Positions 27,052 through 35,690 of a DNA stretch of 64,000 nt are shown here, one piece after another. Both the position numbers and the translations under genes were made by a program. The DNA is from BOG-931 sp963781725 (GTDB taxonomy: Bacteria > Pseudomonadota > Alphaproteobacteria > Rhizobiales > Xanthobacteraceae): assembly GCA_963781725.1 (NCBI GenBank), contig CAWAGV010000002.1, forward strand, positions 620,001-684,000, in the 5' to 3' direction. Positions within the stretch are counted from its first letter, which is position 1. Each line of letters starts with the position of its first letter. A model generated the notes under the pieces. It was not told where the DNA came from. It did no database searches and was given only the letters and a program-made list of their open reading frames with translations.

Positions 27052-27682
27052 GACTGCGCTCCCTGTATCACGTTAGCCTCCCGCAAATTTTAAATGCGCG
27101 CGCGCAGAAATCGTTCGCCCTTTGAGCGTCATTGCGACTTTGCGACACAGAGCGACAGAGGCGCATAAGCCGCTGAAAAGAATTTGCAGCGGCGGCGTGA
27201 CCTTTTCAGATGGCGAAACACAGCGCGCGCGTAATGCCGCCAGCGTGATCACAACTTGAACTGATCGTCGAGCTTAAGACGGCCCGCGAAATCGGCGTGA
27301 CAATTCCAGCCCAGATTGCCGGCAGTTGTGGACCAAGACGTGCAGATTTCGGCGATTGTTCCCCCGCACCCGGGGCTCAGTTTGATTGAGACAAAAAGCC
27401 TTATATGTGGCCGTCTCATTGTGGATTAGACTGCTCGTTGCTTTAGGATTAAACTGCTTTGCGCTTTCGTTCCCGGGCAGACGGGAAGTAAGCAGCAGTG
27501 GCTCGCGGCGCCGAAAGGCCGTTCGATCTCTCCTTGGTGGTCTAAGGCTCCTGCGTGGTCAGGCGGTGCGGATGCACTCGCAGATGTTGCGCATGCAAAC
27601 ATCGCGCATAGGCCTCGGGCCGCGAGCAAATAACACACTGAAGAAATTGGGAGGCAATGTCTTGGCTTAGAAGGAGGAGAAC
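27052..27682. other. Gene-free divergent spacer
   Basis: Separates the divergent LTXXQ gene and the MHS transporter gene. I see no supported gene or RNA. AAGGAGGAG at about 27669 is the ribosome site of the transporter gene. Confidence 0.5.
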
Positions 27683-29011
27683 ATGGCTATTCAAGTGCCA
27701 AGGGATTTCCGCCGCGTGATCGTCGCCGCGTCGGTGGGAAACGTCATCGAATGGTATGACTTCTATATCTTCGGCAGCTTGGCCGCGGTTCTGTCGGTCA
27801 AGTTCTTTGAACAATCCCACCCGGTCGCCGCCCTGCTGAGCACGATTGCGCTGTTCACCGCCGGCTTCCTGATCCGCCCACTGGGGGCGTTCCTCTTCGG
27901 ATGGATGGGCGACCGGGTCGGCCGCAAGTACACGTTCCTTGTCACGCTCAGCGGAATGGGATTGGGCACGGGCGCGATCGGATTGATCCCGACTTACGAG
28001 TCGATCGGCCTGACCGCCGCGTTCCTTCTCTTCAGTTTGCGGATGATCCAGGGCCTGTGCCTGGGCGGCGAATATGGCGGCGCCATCACCTACGTCGCCG
28101 AGCATGTGCCGGATGAAAGCCGCGGTTACTATACCGGCTGGCTGCAAACCTCTCCGACTCTCGGCATCGTGGTGTCGCTGGCCGTAATCATTGCGACGCG
28201 CACGTATTTCGGCAGTCAAGTCTTCGACGAATGGGCGTGGCGCGTTCCGTTCCTGGTATCTTTCCTGCTGGTGGCCATCGCAATCTACATCCGGCTCCAG
28301 CTCCAGGAGACGCCAATCTTCCAGGAGATCAAGGCCAAGGGCCAGATGACCAGGAATCCGTGGAAGGAAGCCTTCCTCAGCGCCAACATCAAATACGTTG
28401 GGATCGCCACTATCGTGCTGATCGGGCAGGGCGTGGTCTGGTACAGCGGTCAGTTCTGGGCGTTGTATTTCCTGCAGCAGGTTTCCAAGGTAGACGCGCT
28501 GACTTCGGCCTACATCGTGGGAGCCGCGCTGCTCATTGCAACGCCGAGCTTGATATTTTTTGGCTGGCTGTCCGACATCGTCGGCCGGAAGCCGGTGATC
28601 CTGGGAGGCATGTTGCTTGCCGCGATCACGTACTATCCGCTGTATTTGTGGCTGGGTACTGTCACGCAGCCTGGCAACATCAACTATCCGATCGCGGTCT
28701 TCATCATCTTCATCCTCGTTTGCTATGTCGGGATGGTGTATGGGCCGGTCGGGGCGTTCCTGGCGGAATACTTCCCCGGCAGGATTCGGTACACCTCGGT
28801 ATCGGTGCCGTATCACATCGGCAACGGCTGGGGTGGCGGATTGGTGCCGTTTATCACCTCGGCGGCTTTCGCGGCCACCAACAGCATCGGCTACGCGCTG
28901 ATCTACCCGATCGCGGTTCCTGCCGTATGCTTCGTGCTCGCCCTCTTCCTGATGCCGGAGACGCGTAAAATCAGCATCTGGCAGCCGTTAGAGCCTAGAA
29001 CGGCAACCTGA
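27683..29011 (+). CDS. MFS transporter of the metabolite:H+ symporter (MHS) family
   Basis: 442 residues with 12 helices. ASVGNVIEWYDFYIFGSLAA is the MHS helix 1 signature, GWMGDRVGRKYTFLVTLSGM the loop 2-3 motif, and MIQGLCLGGEYGGAITYVAEH the helix 4-5 region; a second loop motif is GWLSDIVGRKPVI. MHS carriers bring in carboxylates, betaines or shikimate-like compounds; the ligand here is unknown. A strong AAGGAGGAG ribosome site lies 7 bases upstream. The small membrane protein downstream (88-base gap) may be cotranscribed. Confidence 0.85.
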   Translation: MAIQVPRDFRRVIVAASVGNVIEWYDFYIFGSLAAVLSVKFFEQSHPVAALLSTIALFTAGFLIRPLGAFLFGWMGDRVGRKYTFLVTLSGMGLGTGAIGLIPTYESIGLTAAFLLFSLRMIQGLCLGGEYGGAITYVAEHVPDESRGYYTGWLQTSPTLGIVVSLAVIIATRTYFGSQVFDEWAWRVPFLVSFLLVAIAIYIRLQLQETPIFQEIKAKGQMTRNPWKEAFLSANIKYVGIATIVLIGQGVVWYSGQFWALYFLQQVSKVDALTSAYIVGAALLIATPSLIFFGWLSDIVGRKPVILGGMLLAAITYYPLYLWLGTVTQPGNINYPIAVFIIFILVCYVGMVYGPVGAFLAEYFPGRIRYTSVSVPYHIGNGWGGGLVPFITSAAFAATNSIGYALIYPIAVPAVCFVLALFLMPETRKISIWQPLEPRTAT

Positions 29012-29099
29012 CAAGTTGCTCCGGTGCAGGGCCGACAGGGGCCCTGCACATCTCGTATAGCGCTTGCCCGAGCCGCTCGAAACGTCGGGAGGCTGCGGC

Positions 29100-29462
29100 G
29101 TGGATACATTCCGCAAGAACGTCTTCTATTTGTTGGTCTGGCGGGCAATCCTGGCTGGACTGATTGTGATTGTATTGATGGCCACCAGCGGCCTCTCCCC
29201 CGCACCTGCTCTTCTCGCCGGAGCTCACGTGGCGTTCGCCTTTTCTCTGGGGCTGATGATCTGGACGGGCCGTCTCAATGACGATGAAATCGTGCGCGTC
29301 AAAGCTTGGCGCATGCTGCCGCCCGGCGAGGGCCCGACGGACAATGCGGGAAGGCGCGTAGCACGCAACTATCTCACTGAGACAGCACTGCGGTTCGCCA
29401 GTGCCGCAGCGGCGGCTGCAATTGGACTTGCTGCGTTGGCGCTGGTTCTCGTCAGAGAATGA
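29100..29462 (+). CDS. Small inner-membrane protein of unknown function
   Basis: 120 residues from a GTG at 29100 with GGGAGG eight bases upstream. Three hydrophobic segments are visible (about 8-28, 33-52 and 95-118), separated by a charged cytosolic or periplasmic loop (RLNDDEIVRVKAWRMLPPGEG). I do not recognise a family. Position directly behind the MHS transporter suggests cotranscription. Confidence 0.65.
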   Translation: MDTFRKNVFYLLVWRAILAGLIVIVLMATSGLSPAPALLAGAHVAFAFSLGLMIWTGRLNDDEIVRVKAWRMLPPGEGPTDNAGRRVARNYLTETALRFASAAAAAAIGLAALALVLVRE

Positions 29463-29511
29463 CCGACAATGACGAGCAGAACCATCATCGAAAATGATTT
29501 GCATAGTGGGC

Positions 29512-29525
29512 TTGATGTAAATCAA
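29512..29525. promoter_or_regulatory. FNR/FixK-type box upstream of LTXXQ gene
   Basis: TTGATGTAAATCAA is a perfect TTGAT-N4-ATCAA palindrome, the consensus for FNR, Anr and FixK/FixK2-type activators. Its centre is 76 bases before the ATG at 29595. A start site 41.5 bases downstream of the centre would leave a leader of about 35 bases, which fits class II activation. Control by oxygen limitation is inferred. Confidence 0.8.
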
Positions 29526-29594
29526 CCCGTGTTGCGGTGGCCTGGACTATCAGTTTCGCGAGGGCTCCTGGGTGGCGCTACTTGGGAGATCACA

Positions 29595-30119
29595 ATGCTT
29601 AAAATAGCAACTGCGGGGGCGACCGCTCTCTTCGTCGCAATATCTACACTTTCGCTTGCGCAGGCCCCGCCGCGTCAGCCAATTGCACGGCCGAGCGCAT
29701 TGAATTGGGAGACTCTAACTGATGCGCGGATTAATATCGTAAAAGCCGCGCTGCAAATGACAGCCGAACAGGAAAAGTACTGGCCAGCTGTAGAAAGTGC
29801 CATTCGCGCCAGGGCGAAGGACCGGCAAGCCCGCGTCGCAGCCGCGGCGGAACGCGTGCGGGAACTCCGTGCTGGTAATTTCGAAGCCTTGCGCGACCGC
29901 GATCCAGTCGAATTCCTGCATCGGCACGCCGATACCTTGGATCAACGAGCAGCCGATCTTAAGAAACTCGCTGACGCGTGGCAGCCGCTCTATCAGACTC
30001 TCGATACCGATCAGAAACGGCGGACGGCCTTCCTTATGATCTTTGTACTTCGTGAAATGGGCAACGGCGTCGAACAACGTCGTTTGCAGTCTGAGGAGGA
30101 AGAGGACGAGGCGGGCTGA
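29595..30119 (+). CDS. Exported Spy/CpxP-like LTXXQ-motif protein
   Basis: 174 residues with a signal peptide (MLKIATAGATALFVAISTLS, cleavage after AQA). The mature protein is helical: INIVKAALQMTAEQEKYWPA is the LTXXQ-like turn, followed by a long basic/acidic helix (ARAKDRQARVAAAAERVREL) and a second helix pair ending in an acidic tail (EEEEDEAG). Homologues act as ATP-independent periplasmic chaperones or stress sensors. The start at 29595 follows GGGAGAT; the longer frame from 29469 is not family-like. The FixK/FNR box at 29512 implies induction at low oxygen. Confidence 0.83.
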   Translation: MLKIATAGATALFVAISTLSLAQAPPRQPIARPSALNWETLTDARINIVKAALQMTAEQEKYWPAVESAIRARAKDRQARVAAAAERVRELRAGNFEALRDRDPVEFLHRHADTLDQRAADLKKLADAWQPLYQTLDTDQKRRTAFLMIFVLREMGNGVEQRRLQSEEEEDEAG

Positions 30120-30623
30120 GAGTAGCGAGCGGCGACCGAGCACAAGCGGAGATTGGTCGGCCGGCCACGCCTGACAGCGTAGCTGGAGTTCATCGGCGTA
30201 TAGAACGGGAAGCTATGCGACGCGGCGCGGCCGGCGTCACTTGCAACTACGGACTTTCGGTGTGATCAAAGGTTTGCAGTTTTCCGCAACCGGTTAGGTT
30301 ACGACAGCAAAGGCTGCCTCACGGCCCGCCGGCCCGCAGACGTGCCTCGGGCGACGGTCGGCGCGCGCCCTCCTGGCGACGGTCCCGGAACGCATGGCAG
30401 CGTTTCGTCAAGGTTTGAAAGACACAGGCTTTGCCGAAGGGCCAGAACGTCAGGGCGTCTAAAGAGAGCGCCCCGAATGCGCCCATGCAGCCGAATACGC
30501 CCATGCAGGATGGATATTCATGGCGGCGCCGCGTGCCACGGATGGCACGCGGCTCAGGTTTTCAGCCGCGTTGCCACGAGCCGTTTGCGCATTTCCGAAT
30601 CGTCGTCCCGCCTCTGTCGGATC
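30120..30623. other. Gene-free spacer
   Basis: No gene or clear regulatory site seen. It contains a short duplication, GCCCATGCAGCCGAATACGCCCATGCAGGA around 30480-30509 (tandem 15-base unit in two imperfect copies). Confidence 0.45.
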
Positions 30624-31119
30624 CTATGGCCTCCAGCACCAGTGGTAGCCACCCGTCGATATCGTGCACCGCCTGCCCGTAGATGGGTCGGTGACGGTGG
30701 CGCTCAAGCCAGGTTCAATGAGCACAGCTTCGTGCACGAAAGCGGGCGCCGACGAGTCATAATCCCCCGAAGATGAGGCCCCGGCATACCCCCCGGTCGC
30801 GACCGCTCCAGCAGCGACGGCTCCAGCGGCCACAAGCCCTGCGCCTCGGCCGTAGTATCCTCCTCGGTATCCTAGTCCGTATCCTCCTCGGTATCCTACT
30901 CCGTATCCTCCTCCATAGGCTCCTCGCCGATAGGCTCTTCGGTGAACACCGGCAACGCTCCCTGGCGTGAGAGGCCGTCCTACTCTGGCGTCAGCCGTAT
31001 CGATCGAAAGTAAGGAGAGTGACCTCAAGTTTGCTGGTGCCAAATTGATTGAAGTGGGGATCGCCGCGAGTGCCAGACCCGTGCCGAGGGAAACTGCGAT
31101 TAGGCTAAGCTTGGTCATG
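30624..31119 (-). CDS. Exported Gly/Tyr-rich protein of unknown function
   Basis: 164 residues from the ATG at 31119 with AGGAGA nine bases upstream. A signal peptide (MTKLSLIAVSLGTGLALAAI) is followed by a basic turn (RRAYRRGAYGGG) and five to six GYRGG/GYG repeats, then an Ala/Gly hydrophobic stretch and a compact C-terminal domain with two Cys (RRCTISTGGYHWCW). Similar Gly/Tyr-rich secreted proteins are frequent in Bradyrhizobium. No function is known to me. The repeats are close to identical at DNA level (GTATCCTCCTCGGTATCCTA units on the plus strand). Confidence 0.72.
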
Positions 31120-31366
31120 ACTGTCTCCTGATTGAGATCAGCCCCTGAGCACAAGTTTTGCCCCTTTGGTCGAGTTCCTACCACCTTTGGCGAGCGGCCA
31201 GTATCATTCGAGAAGCCGTACGCGCTGCGGAAATGCTGGAAAACTTCAACTACAAAGTCAGGGGGCGGTCACGAATTCTGCCGACTGTTGCCCGGCGGAC
31301 ACACAGTGCACGCCCTATACGCGGTATAAGTGTACCCGGTAAGAACCCAAACCGAAGGAGGGCGAA

Positions 31367-32083
31367 ATGAGGAAGTTGTTTCTGGCGACCGCTGCGCTCA
31401 CTGCGCTGTGGAGTTCTGCTTTCGCGGCCGACATGCCGCTCAAGGCGCCACCTCCGCCGCCGGCGCCACCGTTTAGCTGGACTGGCTTCTACATCGGAGG
31501 CGAGTTGGGGGGCGCATGGGCTAACGGCCACGTGACCGATAGTCTGTTTGGCCTCAACGCGAGCACAAGCCATAGTGGCTGGCTCGGCGGAGGAGTTGTT
31601 GGATACAATTATCAAATCAACAACTTTGTGCTTGGCATCGAAGGAGACTTCGACGCCACTTCGCTGAAAGCCACCGGCAACGGGGTGTTCGTTCCCGGCG
31701 TGGGCACGCTCCAGGCATCTGCCAAGACGGATTGGATTTCAACCGTCACGGGCCGGGTGGGCCTAGCGGCTGACCGAGCGCTGTTTTACGTCAAGGGTGG
31801 CGGCGGCTGGGTTGGGAACACCGCGAGCATCACCAACCTAAACACCGGAGCCGCCGTCAGCGCATCCAATACCAACAACGGTTGGTTGCTCGGTGGTGGG
31901 CTGGAGTACGCGTTTGCTGCCTCCAATTGGTCCGGCAAACTTGAGTTCGACTATCTCGGCCTTAGGAGTTGGAGCTGGAACTCGGTGGTTTTCCCGGGCG
32001 ACACTTTTACCGCCAGCCGAAACATCTCGATGTTGAAAGCCGGCCTCAACTACAGATTTGGCGGAAACGCTACGCAATACTAG
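31367..32083 (+). CDS. Outer-membrane beta-barrel protein, RopB/Omp25-like
   Basis: 238 residues: signal peptide ending SAFAADMPLK, a Pro-rich linker (APPPPPAPPF), then an eight-stranded barrel starting SWTGFYIGGELGGAWANG and ending in GLNYRFGG, with alternating hydrophobic strands throughout (GYNYQINNFVLGIEGDFDAT, GRVGLAADRALFYVKGGGGW). This is the porin-family/outer-membrane immunogenic protein type typical of the Rhizobiales. The start has AAGGAGGG upstream. It probably contributes to envelope integrity and is not a general porin. Confidence 0.88.
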   Translation: MRKLFLATAALTALWSSAFAADMPLKAPPPPPAPPFSWTGFYIGGELGGAWANGHVTDSLFGLNASTSHSGWLGGGVVGYNYQINNFVLGIEGDFDATSLKATGNGVFVPGVGTLQASAKTDWISTVTGRVGLAADRALFYVKGGGGWVGNTASITNLNTGAAVSASNTNNGWLLGGGLEYAFAASNWSGKLEFDYLGLRSWSWNSVVFPGDTFTASRNISMLKAGLNYRFGGNATQY

Positions 32084-32288
32084 GTGGGGCTGCTCTGCGT
32101 GCTGCAGTGACGCGGGAAGTCCTTCCCGCGCACTGGTCGACAAAGCTGCGTGGCCCGCACCCGGTTCCATCAAGACACCTGAACTCGGTGTCTTCGATAC
32201 CGGATGCGGGCCAAAAAATTGCGCCCCAAAAAATTGGTCCCGAACACAGAGCCAACGGGGTCCTGGCGGCAGAAAATAAGGATTTCGA

Positions 32289-32513
32289 TCAATGCGCGAT
32301 CCGCGCCCACAATGCGAACTCTCCACGCATAGCTAGTGAGCCGACGCCGAATAGGCGGTCGCGAGGGTGCCGGCACGGTGTCGCGACATTGGCGCAGCTG
32401 TCGCCGCCCGAGACCAAGACGAAAGTGCGAGCCACGAGAGCATGCGTCGGCGCGATTGGCAGCGTGACGGCGAGCATAAGCGCCGCCGCGATGACGATGG
32501 TGGTGCGTGTCAT
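32289..32513 (-). pseudogene. 5' remnant of an exported right-handed beta-helix protein
   Basis: Begins with a good ribosome site (AAAGGGGG) and a signal peptide (MTRTTIVIAAALMLAVTLPI). The mature start RTFVLVSGGDSCANVATPCR is the opening of parallel beta-helix repeat proteins, which in this group run for several hundred residues. After about 52 residues the similarity stops and the frame closes at 32289. Only the promoter-proximal end has survived, so this is a deletion remnant. Confidence 0.6.
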
Positions 32514-32645
32514 TGGCCCCCTTTGGGTTGCCTAAGCGCGGTTGCGCACGAGGCAAGTCTACTTCAGGGAAGCCGCCGCGAGTTGTTAGCTGGGCCACGC
32601 ACCAGCCAGTGACCGGGGCGGCAGTTCATGACCCGGAACAGACGT

Positions 32646-32679
32646 TTGGTCCGGATCAGGGACGTTTGATCCAGATCAA
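32646..32679. promoter_or_regulatory. FNR/FixK-type box with a degenerate upstream copy
   Basis: TTGATCCAGATCAA (32666-32679) is a perfect TTGAT-N4-ATCAA site. Twenty bases upstream the same block occurs as TTGGTCCGGATCAG (32646-32659), inside a 20-base direct repeat beginning GACGTTTG. The good box ends 53 bases before the ATG at 32733. It also lies 153 bases upstream of the divergent beta-helix remnant. Confidence 0.78.
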
Positions 32680-32732
32680 AATGCGCAGATCGTTTTATTG
32701 TAATTATTTGGGGAGCGTAAAAGGAGAATAAA

Positions 32733-32957
32733 ATGAAGCTCTCGATCGCCTTAGCTGCGCTGCTGATAACTGGGTTCATGAGTGCAAGCACCGAGAAGGC
32801 CAGTGCCGTGGTGTATTGCCAATACGTGGACTATCCCGCTGGTTGTGTCGTAAGGGGCGGCGCCGTGCTGCGGGCGCGCCCGCTTGCGCGCGAAGCAGTA
32901 CGGCCTGGAACGCCGATGAATCGTGGCGGTCCGGTCGATCGCGCTGGCAGGCGCTGA
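32733..32957 (+). CDS. Small exported protein of unknown function
   Basis: 74 residues with AAAGGAGAATAAA before the ATG. The signal peptide ends near ASA; the mature part is VVYCQYVDYPAGCVV followed by an Arg/Pro-rich tail (RARPLAREAVRPGTPMNRGG). Two cysteines nine residues apart could form a disulfide. I recall near-identical short proteins across Bradyrhizobium, but no function. The FixK/FNR-type box just upstream makes low-oxygen induction likely. Confidence 0.7.
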   Translation: MKLSIALAALLITGFMSASTEKASAVVYCQYVDYPAGCVVRGGAVLRARPLAREAVRPGTPMNRGGPVDRAGRR

Positions 32958-33435
32958 GGACGTATAGGCCGCGCTCGACGTTTTAGAAGAAGAGCGGGAC
33001 ACTGAAGGGCGTAACGATCACGGCCATAGGACCTCGTTGCGCCTCATGTGCCGTACTTCACACTGATCACGCGATGGCCGATGTCGAGAGGGCCGTGCGC
33101 ATTGACGCGCCCCGCTGCACCTCGCCCATCGACGGTGCCGTCGTTATTGGAGCAAGAACGGACATCCTGTCGCGACGGCCAATCGACGCGAATGACCCAA
33201 TTGAGACATTAGGTGTCTTGCCCGAAGCGGTGTACGGTCCACCCATGGGCTGGGCGCGTTGTTCGGCTTAGAGCTGCCCCTAAAGCGGTGATGTACCGAA
33301 TTCGCTACATACAATAATTGGCAGCCTGATGCCGTCGGTCGGCGCACAAAACATTTTTATGACATTTCACAAATGGCACGTTGATGTGCTGCTTGCAGCG
33401 CACGCCCGTTGTCAAAAACAAAGGATAACTAATCT
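32958..33435. other. Gene-free spacer holding an interspersed repeat
   Basis: The only recognisable content is the repeat at 33144-33199 and its reverse-strand reading MSQLGHSRRLAVATGCPFLL. I treat that reading as non-coding. Confidence 0.5.
33144..33199. repeat. Interspersed repeat, copy 1
   Basis: TTATTGGAGCAAGAACGGAC followed by a CGCGACGG stretch and AATCGACGCGAATGACCC. A second copy of the same layout is at 36850-36905, and the last 17 bases recur at 22875-22891. The reverse strand reads MSQLGHSRR, a phrase I know from spurious small ORFs in dispersed repeats of Bradyrhizobium genomes. Confidence 0.6.
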
Positions 33436-33909
33436 ATGAAAGCGAATTACAAAATCGCAGCTGCAGCATCTCTGTTGTGCTTTGGAATGGTTTCGGCTGC
33501 TAGCGCGCAGAGCTTAAAAGAAAAAGTGATGGGAGCTTGGACTCTCGATGTCGGATCTGAGATTTCCCAGGACGGCAAAAAGGTGGTTCCCTGGGCAACA
33601 GGTAACCTGATCCTCGATTCGAGTGGCCACTTTTCATTTTTTGTAATCGGAAAGGACCGCCCGAGTGGCAGTGGCGATCCCCGAATCCCTGTCGCACCAA
33701 TGGTCGCATATTATGGCACATACACAGTCAGCGAAGCAGATAACATCCTCACTTATACGATCGCGCATGCTACCAACCCATCATTCGATGGGGTTGTTCG
33801 CACGCAAAAGATCAGCTTTAACGGCAACATAATGGCAACGACAGGGTCTGAAGTTAAGACGCCGCAAGGACCGATAACTCCTGTCAATGAATGGAAAAAA
33901 GCGAACTAG
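33436..33909 (+). CDS. Exported lipocalin-like domain protein
   Basis: 157 residues. The signal peptide ends at SAASAQS. The mature part, LKEKVMGAWTLDVGSEISQD, then GNLILDSSGHFSFFVIGKDR, VAYYGTYTVSEADNILTYTI and ISFNGNIMATTGSEV, is a small beta-barrel of the lipocalin-like (Lipocalin_5) kind. Such proteins may bind small hydrophobic ligands; no ligand is known. Upstream sequence is AT-rich. A strong terminator follows 47 bases after the stop, so it is monocistronic. Confidence 0.8.
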   Translation: MKANYKIAAAASLLCFGMVSAASAQSLKEKVMGAWTLDVGSEISQDGKKVVPWATGNLILDSSGHFSFFVIGKDRPSGSGDPRIPVAPMVAYYGTYTVSEADNILTYTIAHATNPSFDGVVRTQKISFNGNIMATTGSEVKTPQGPITPVNEWKKAN

Positions 33910-33956
33910 GCACAGCGGATTCCGACTAAAAACCGAAATTTGCACAGTTTGGTTGA

Positions 33957-33988
33957 GGAGGCCGCCTCAGTGGCGGCCTCCTTCATTT
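33957..33988 (+). terminator. Rho-independent terminator after lipocalin-like gene
   Basis: GGAGGCCGCC, loop TCAGT, GGCGGCCTCC forms a perfect 10-base-pair stem followed by TTCATTTC. Confidence 0.85.
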
Positions 33989-34403
33989 CAAAGCCTGCGA
34001 GGTCGCCTATTGGCCTATAACGGTCGTCGGCTGTCGAGTCCGCTCTCGGGGTTAAAGCTGATATCACGATCTAACCGTGCCGCGGCAGCTTCTGACCCGA
34101 ATGTATGGTCCGGCCGTGCGTCGCAAGAGGTTTTGTCGATCGGACGGTAACGGTCTTGCATCAATGTATCCGGCCTCTGATTGGAGTGTGTCGTGCTCCG
34201 GGCCATCATGGATATCAGCGCGCGTGCGATCTCGTTAGCGGACAGGCCTCAACCGGGCCATTCGGGTCACCAGTGTTCGCATGCGCCGGGAAGACCGAAC
34301 CTCCATCTCTTCTCATCCTCTCGCAGACCTCGGCAGGTAAAGCGTGTCGATCTGATTATGTCATCGCAGGCTCCTCACGCGTTGTCTGTGATCGTCGGTG
34401 TTA
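33989..34403. other. Gene-free stretch beside the IS110 element
   Basis: No supported gene. Part of it may be the non-coding end of the IS110-family element, whose left boundary I cannot place. Confidence 0.4.
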
Positions 34404-35469
34404 TCAGGCCGACTGAGCGGCAGCCTCATCGATCTTCCTCGCTTCGAAGTTCCGGCCATGAGCCAGAACGCTCCAGGCGATGCGGGCCAGCTTGTTGGCG
34501 AGCGCAATCGCCAGCACGTTGCGGTGCAGCCGCTTCTTGGCGGCTTCAATCCAAGGCTTGAGCCCGTGGCGCTCCCAGCTCTTCGGCTTGATCAGCACGA
34601 CCCAGGCCGCCTGCACAAACAGGACGCGCAGATAGCGATTGCCGCGTTTGGATATCTTGCCAAGAATCGTGCGGTCACCCGTCGACATCTGCTTGGGCAC
34701 CAGTCCGAGCCAGGCGCCGAAGTCGCGGCCTTTGGAGAATCGCATCACCAGTGCCGATCGCCGCCACCATCGCGCTGGAGATGATTGGGCCGATGCCGGG
34801 CACGCTCATCAGCCGCTCGCAACCGGCATCCTGGCGCGCAACAGCTCCAATCTCATGCGATAAACTCTCGACCCGCTCGTCGAGCCGGCGCCAGTCGCCA
34901 GCCAAGTCCGCGATAATCCGCATCATGCGCGGTGACAGGACATCGGGGGGTGTAGCAAGGAGGTGCGGTAGCTCGGCCCGTAAAAACCGCAACCCCTGCC
35001 GCACCGCTACGCCGCGCTCCAACAGGAAGGCGCGAATCTGATTGATGATGCCGGTGCGTTGGCTGACCAGTCGTTCCCGCACCCGGTGCAGCGCCTGCAG
35101 ATCGAGCTGATCGGCGGTCTTCGTCGCCACGAACTTCATCGTCGGCCGCTGCACCGCCTCGGCGATCGCCTCCGCATCGCGGAAGTCGTTCTTCTGTCCC
35201 TTCGAGTAGGGCCTCACGTACTTCGCCGGCATCAGCCGGGCGTCGTGACCAAGCGCCTTGAGCTTGCGACTGAGATGATGCGCGCCGACACAAGCTTCCA
35301 TGCCGACCAGGCACGGCGGCATATTGGCAAATCGTGCATCCACCTGACTACGCGACCACTTCTGACGCAGCACAATCGCGCCGCGCTGATCAAGGCCAAC
35401 AACGTGGAACGAGTTCTTGCCGATATCGATGCCGACTACGGCTGTCGCGCTGTGTGGCTTCTGAGACAT
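34404..35469 (-). pseudogene. IS110-family transposase with one frameshift
   Basis: The N-terminal DEDD domain (VVGIDIGKNSFHVVGLDQ, GMEACVGAHHLSRKLKALGH, KNDFRDAEAIAEAV) and the start of the C-terminal domain (LMSVPGIGPIISSAMVAAIG) are in one frame. The rest (FSKGRDFGAWLGLVPKQMST, LGKISKRGNRYLRVLFVQAA) continues in another frame that overlaps it. One extra base near 34740 explains the break: deleting it gives an intact protein of about 350 residues. There is no slippery heptamer, so programmed frameshifting is unlikely. Either the copy is dead or the base is a sequence error. Confidence 0.85.
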
Positions 35470-35471
35470 GG

Positions 35472-35530
35472 CGTGCTCCTTGTCTTTGCCGCCCCTTGCC
35501 AGCTTCTATCGCTGGCGGGGCAGGAGCACG
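35472..35530 (-). promoter_or_regulatory. Leader hairpin covering the transposase ribosome site
   Basis: Read on the minus strand, CGTGCTCCT pairs with AGGAGCACG (9 base pairs), enclosing an inner stem GCCCCGCCAGC/GCTGGC-AA-GGGGC with a six-base loop. The AAGGAG ribosome site of the transposase lies inside the outer stem, two bases from the ATG at 35469. Translation should be held down unless the hairpin is opened. The same RNA could be part of an IS110 bridge RNA. Confidence 0.6.
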
Positions 35531-35690
35531 GCCGGACCATTCCATTAGCAGACATGCGGATCGCAGAGCGGACATTTGACGGGATGCAGTAAATTACCTC
35601 GATTCGAAATTCCGCGGATTCTCTACCGTTTCTTGCGGAAAGATTTCGCGAACCGTATTGCGTGCGATCTTAATTATGCGCCGCGAATCG

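Larger units (their letters stand above)
34404..35592 (-). mobile_element. IS110-family insertion sequence (ends approximate)
   Basis: A DEDD-type recombinase gene with an upstream structured non-coding region. IS110 elements lack the usual inverted repeats and target duplications, so the ends given are only the coding end on the left and the last structured bases on the right. In this family a non-coding end next to the recombinase gene encodes a guide-like bridge RNA. The element sits at the end of the exported-protein cluster. Confidence 0.75.

Noticed and set aside
25836..27053. 405-residue plus-strand frame opposite the LTXXQ gene
   Set aside because: It mirrors the Pro/Gln-rich repeats of the real gene and has no ribosome site or family features.
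27386..27670. 94-residue frame before the MHS transporter
   Set aside because: No ribosome site, odd composition and no recognisable domain; it overlaps the transporter's leader.
30319..30504. 61-residue minus-strand frame with FWPFGKACVFQTLTKRCHAF
   Set aside because: The phrase seems familiar from other rhizobial intergenic regions, but there is no ribosome site, so it is probably a repeat-derived reading.
31128..31141. CTGATTGAGATCAG palindrome as a third FixK box
   Set aside because: Half-sites are CTGAT/ATCAG and not TTGAT/ATCAA, and it sits only nine bases before the start codon region of the Gly/Tyr-rich gene, a poor place for an activator site.
33144..33347. Minus-strand frame containing MSQLGHSRR
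   Set aside because: Judged to be a reading of a dispersed repeat and not a protein gene.
34400..35469. Programmed frameshifting in the IS110 transposase
   Set aside because: No slippery heptamer or downstream stimulator is visible at the break, and IS110 transposases are normally single-frame.
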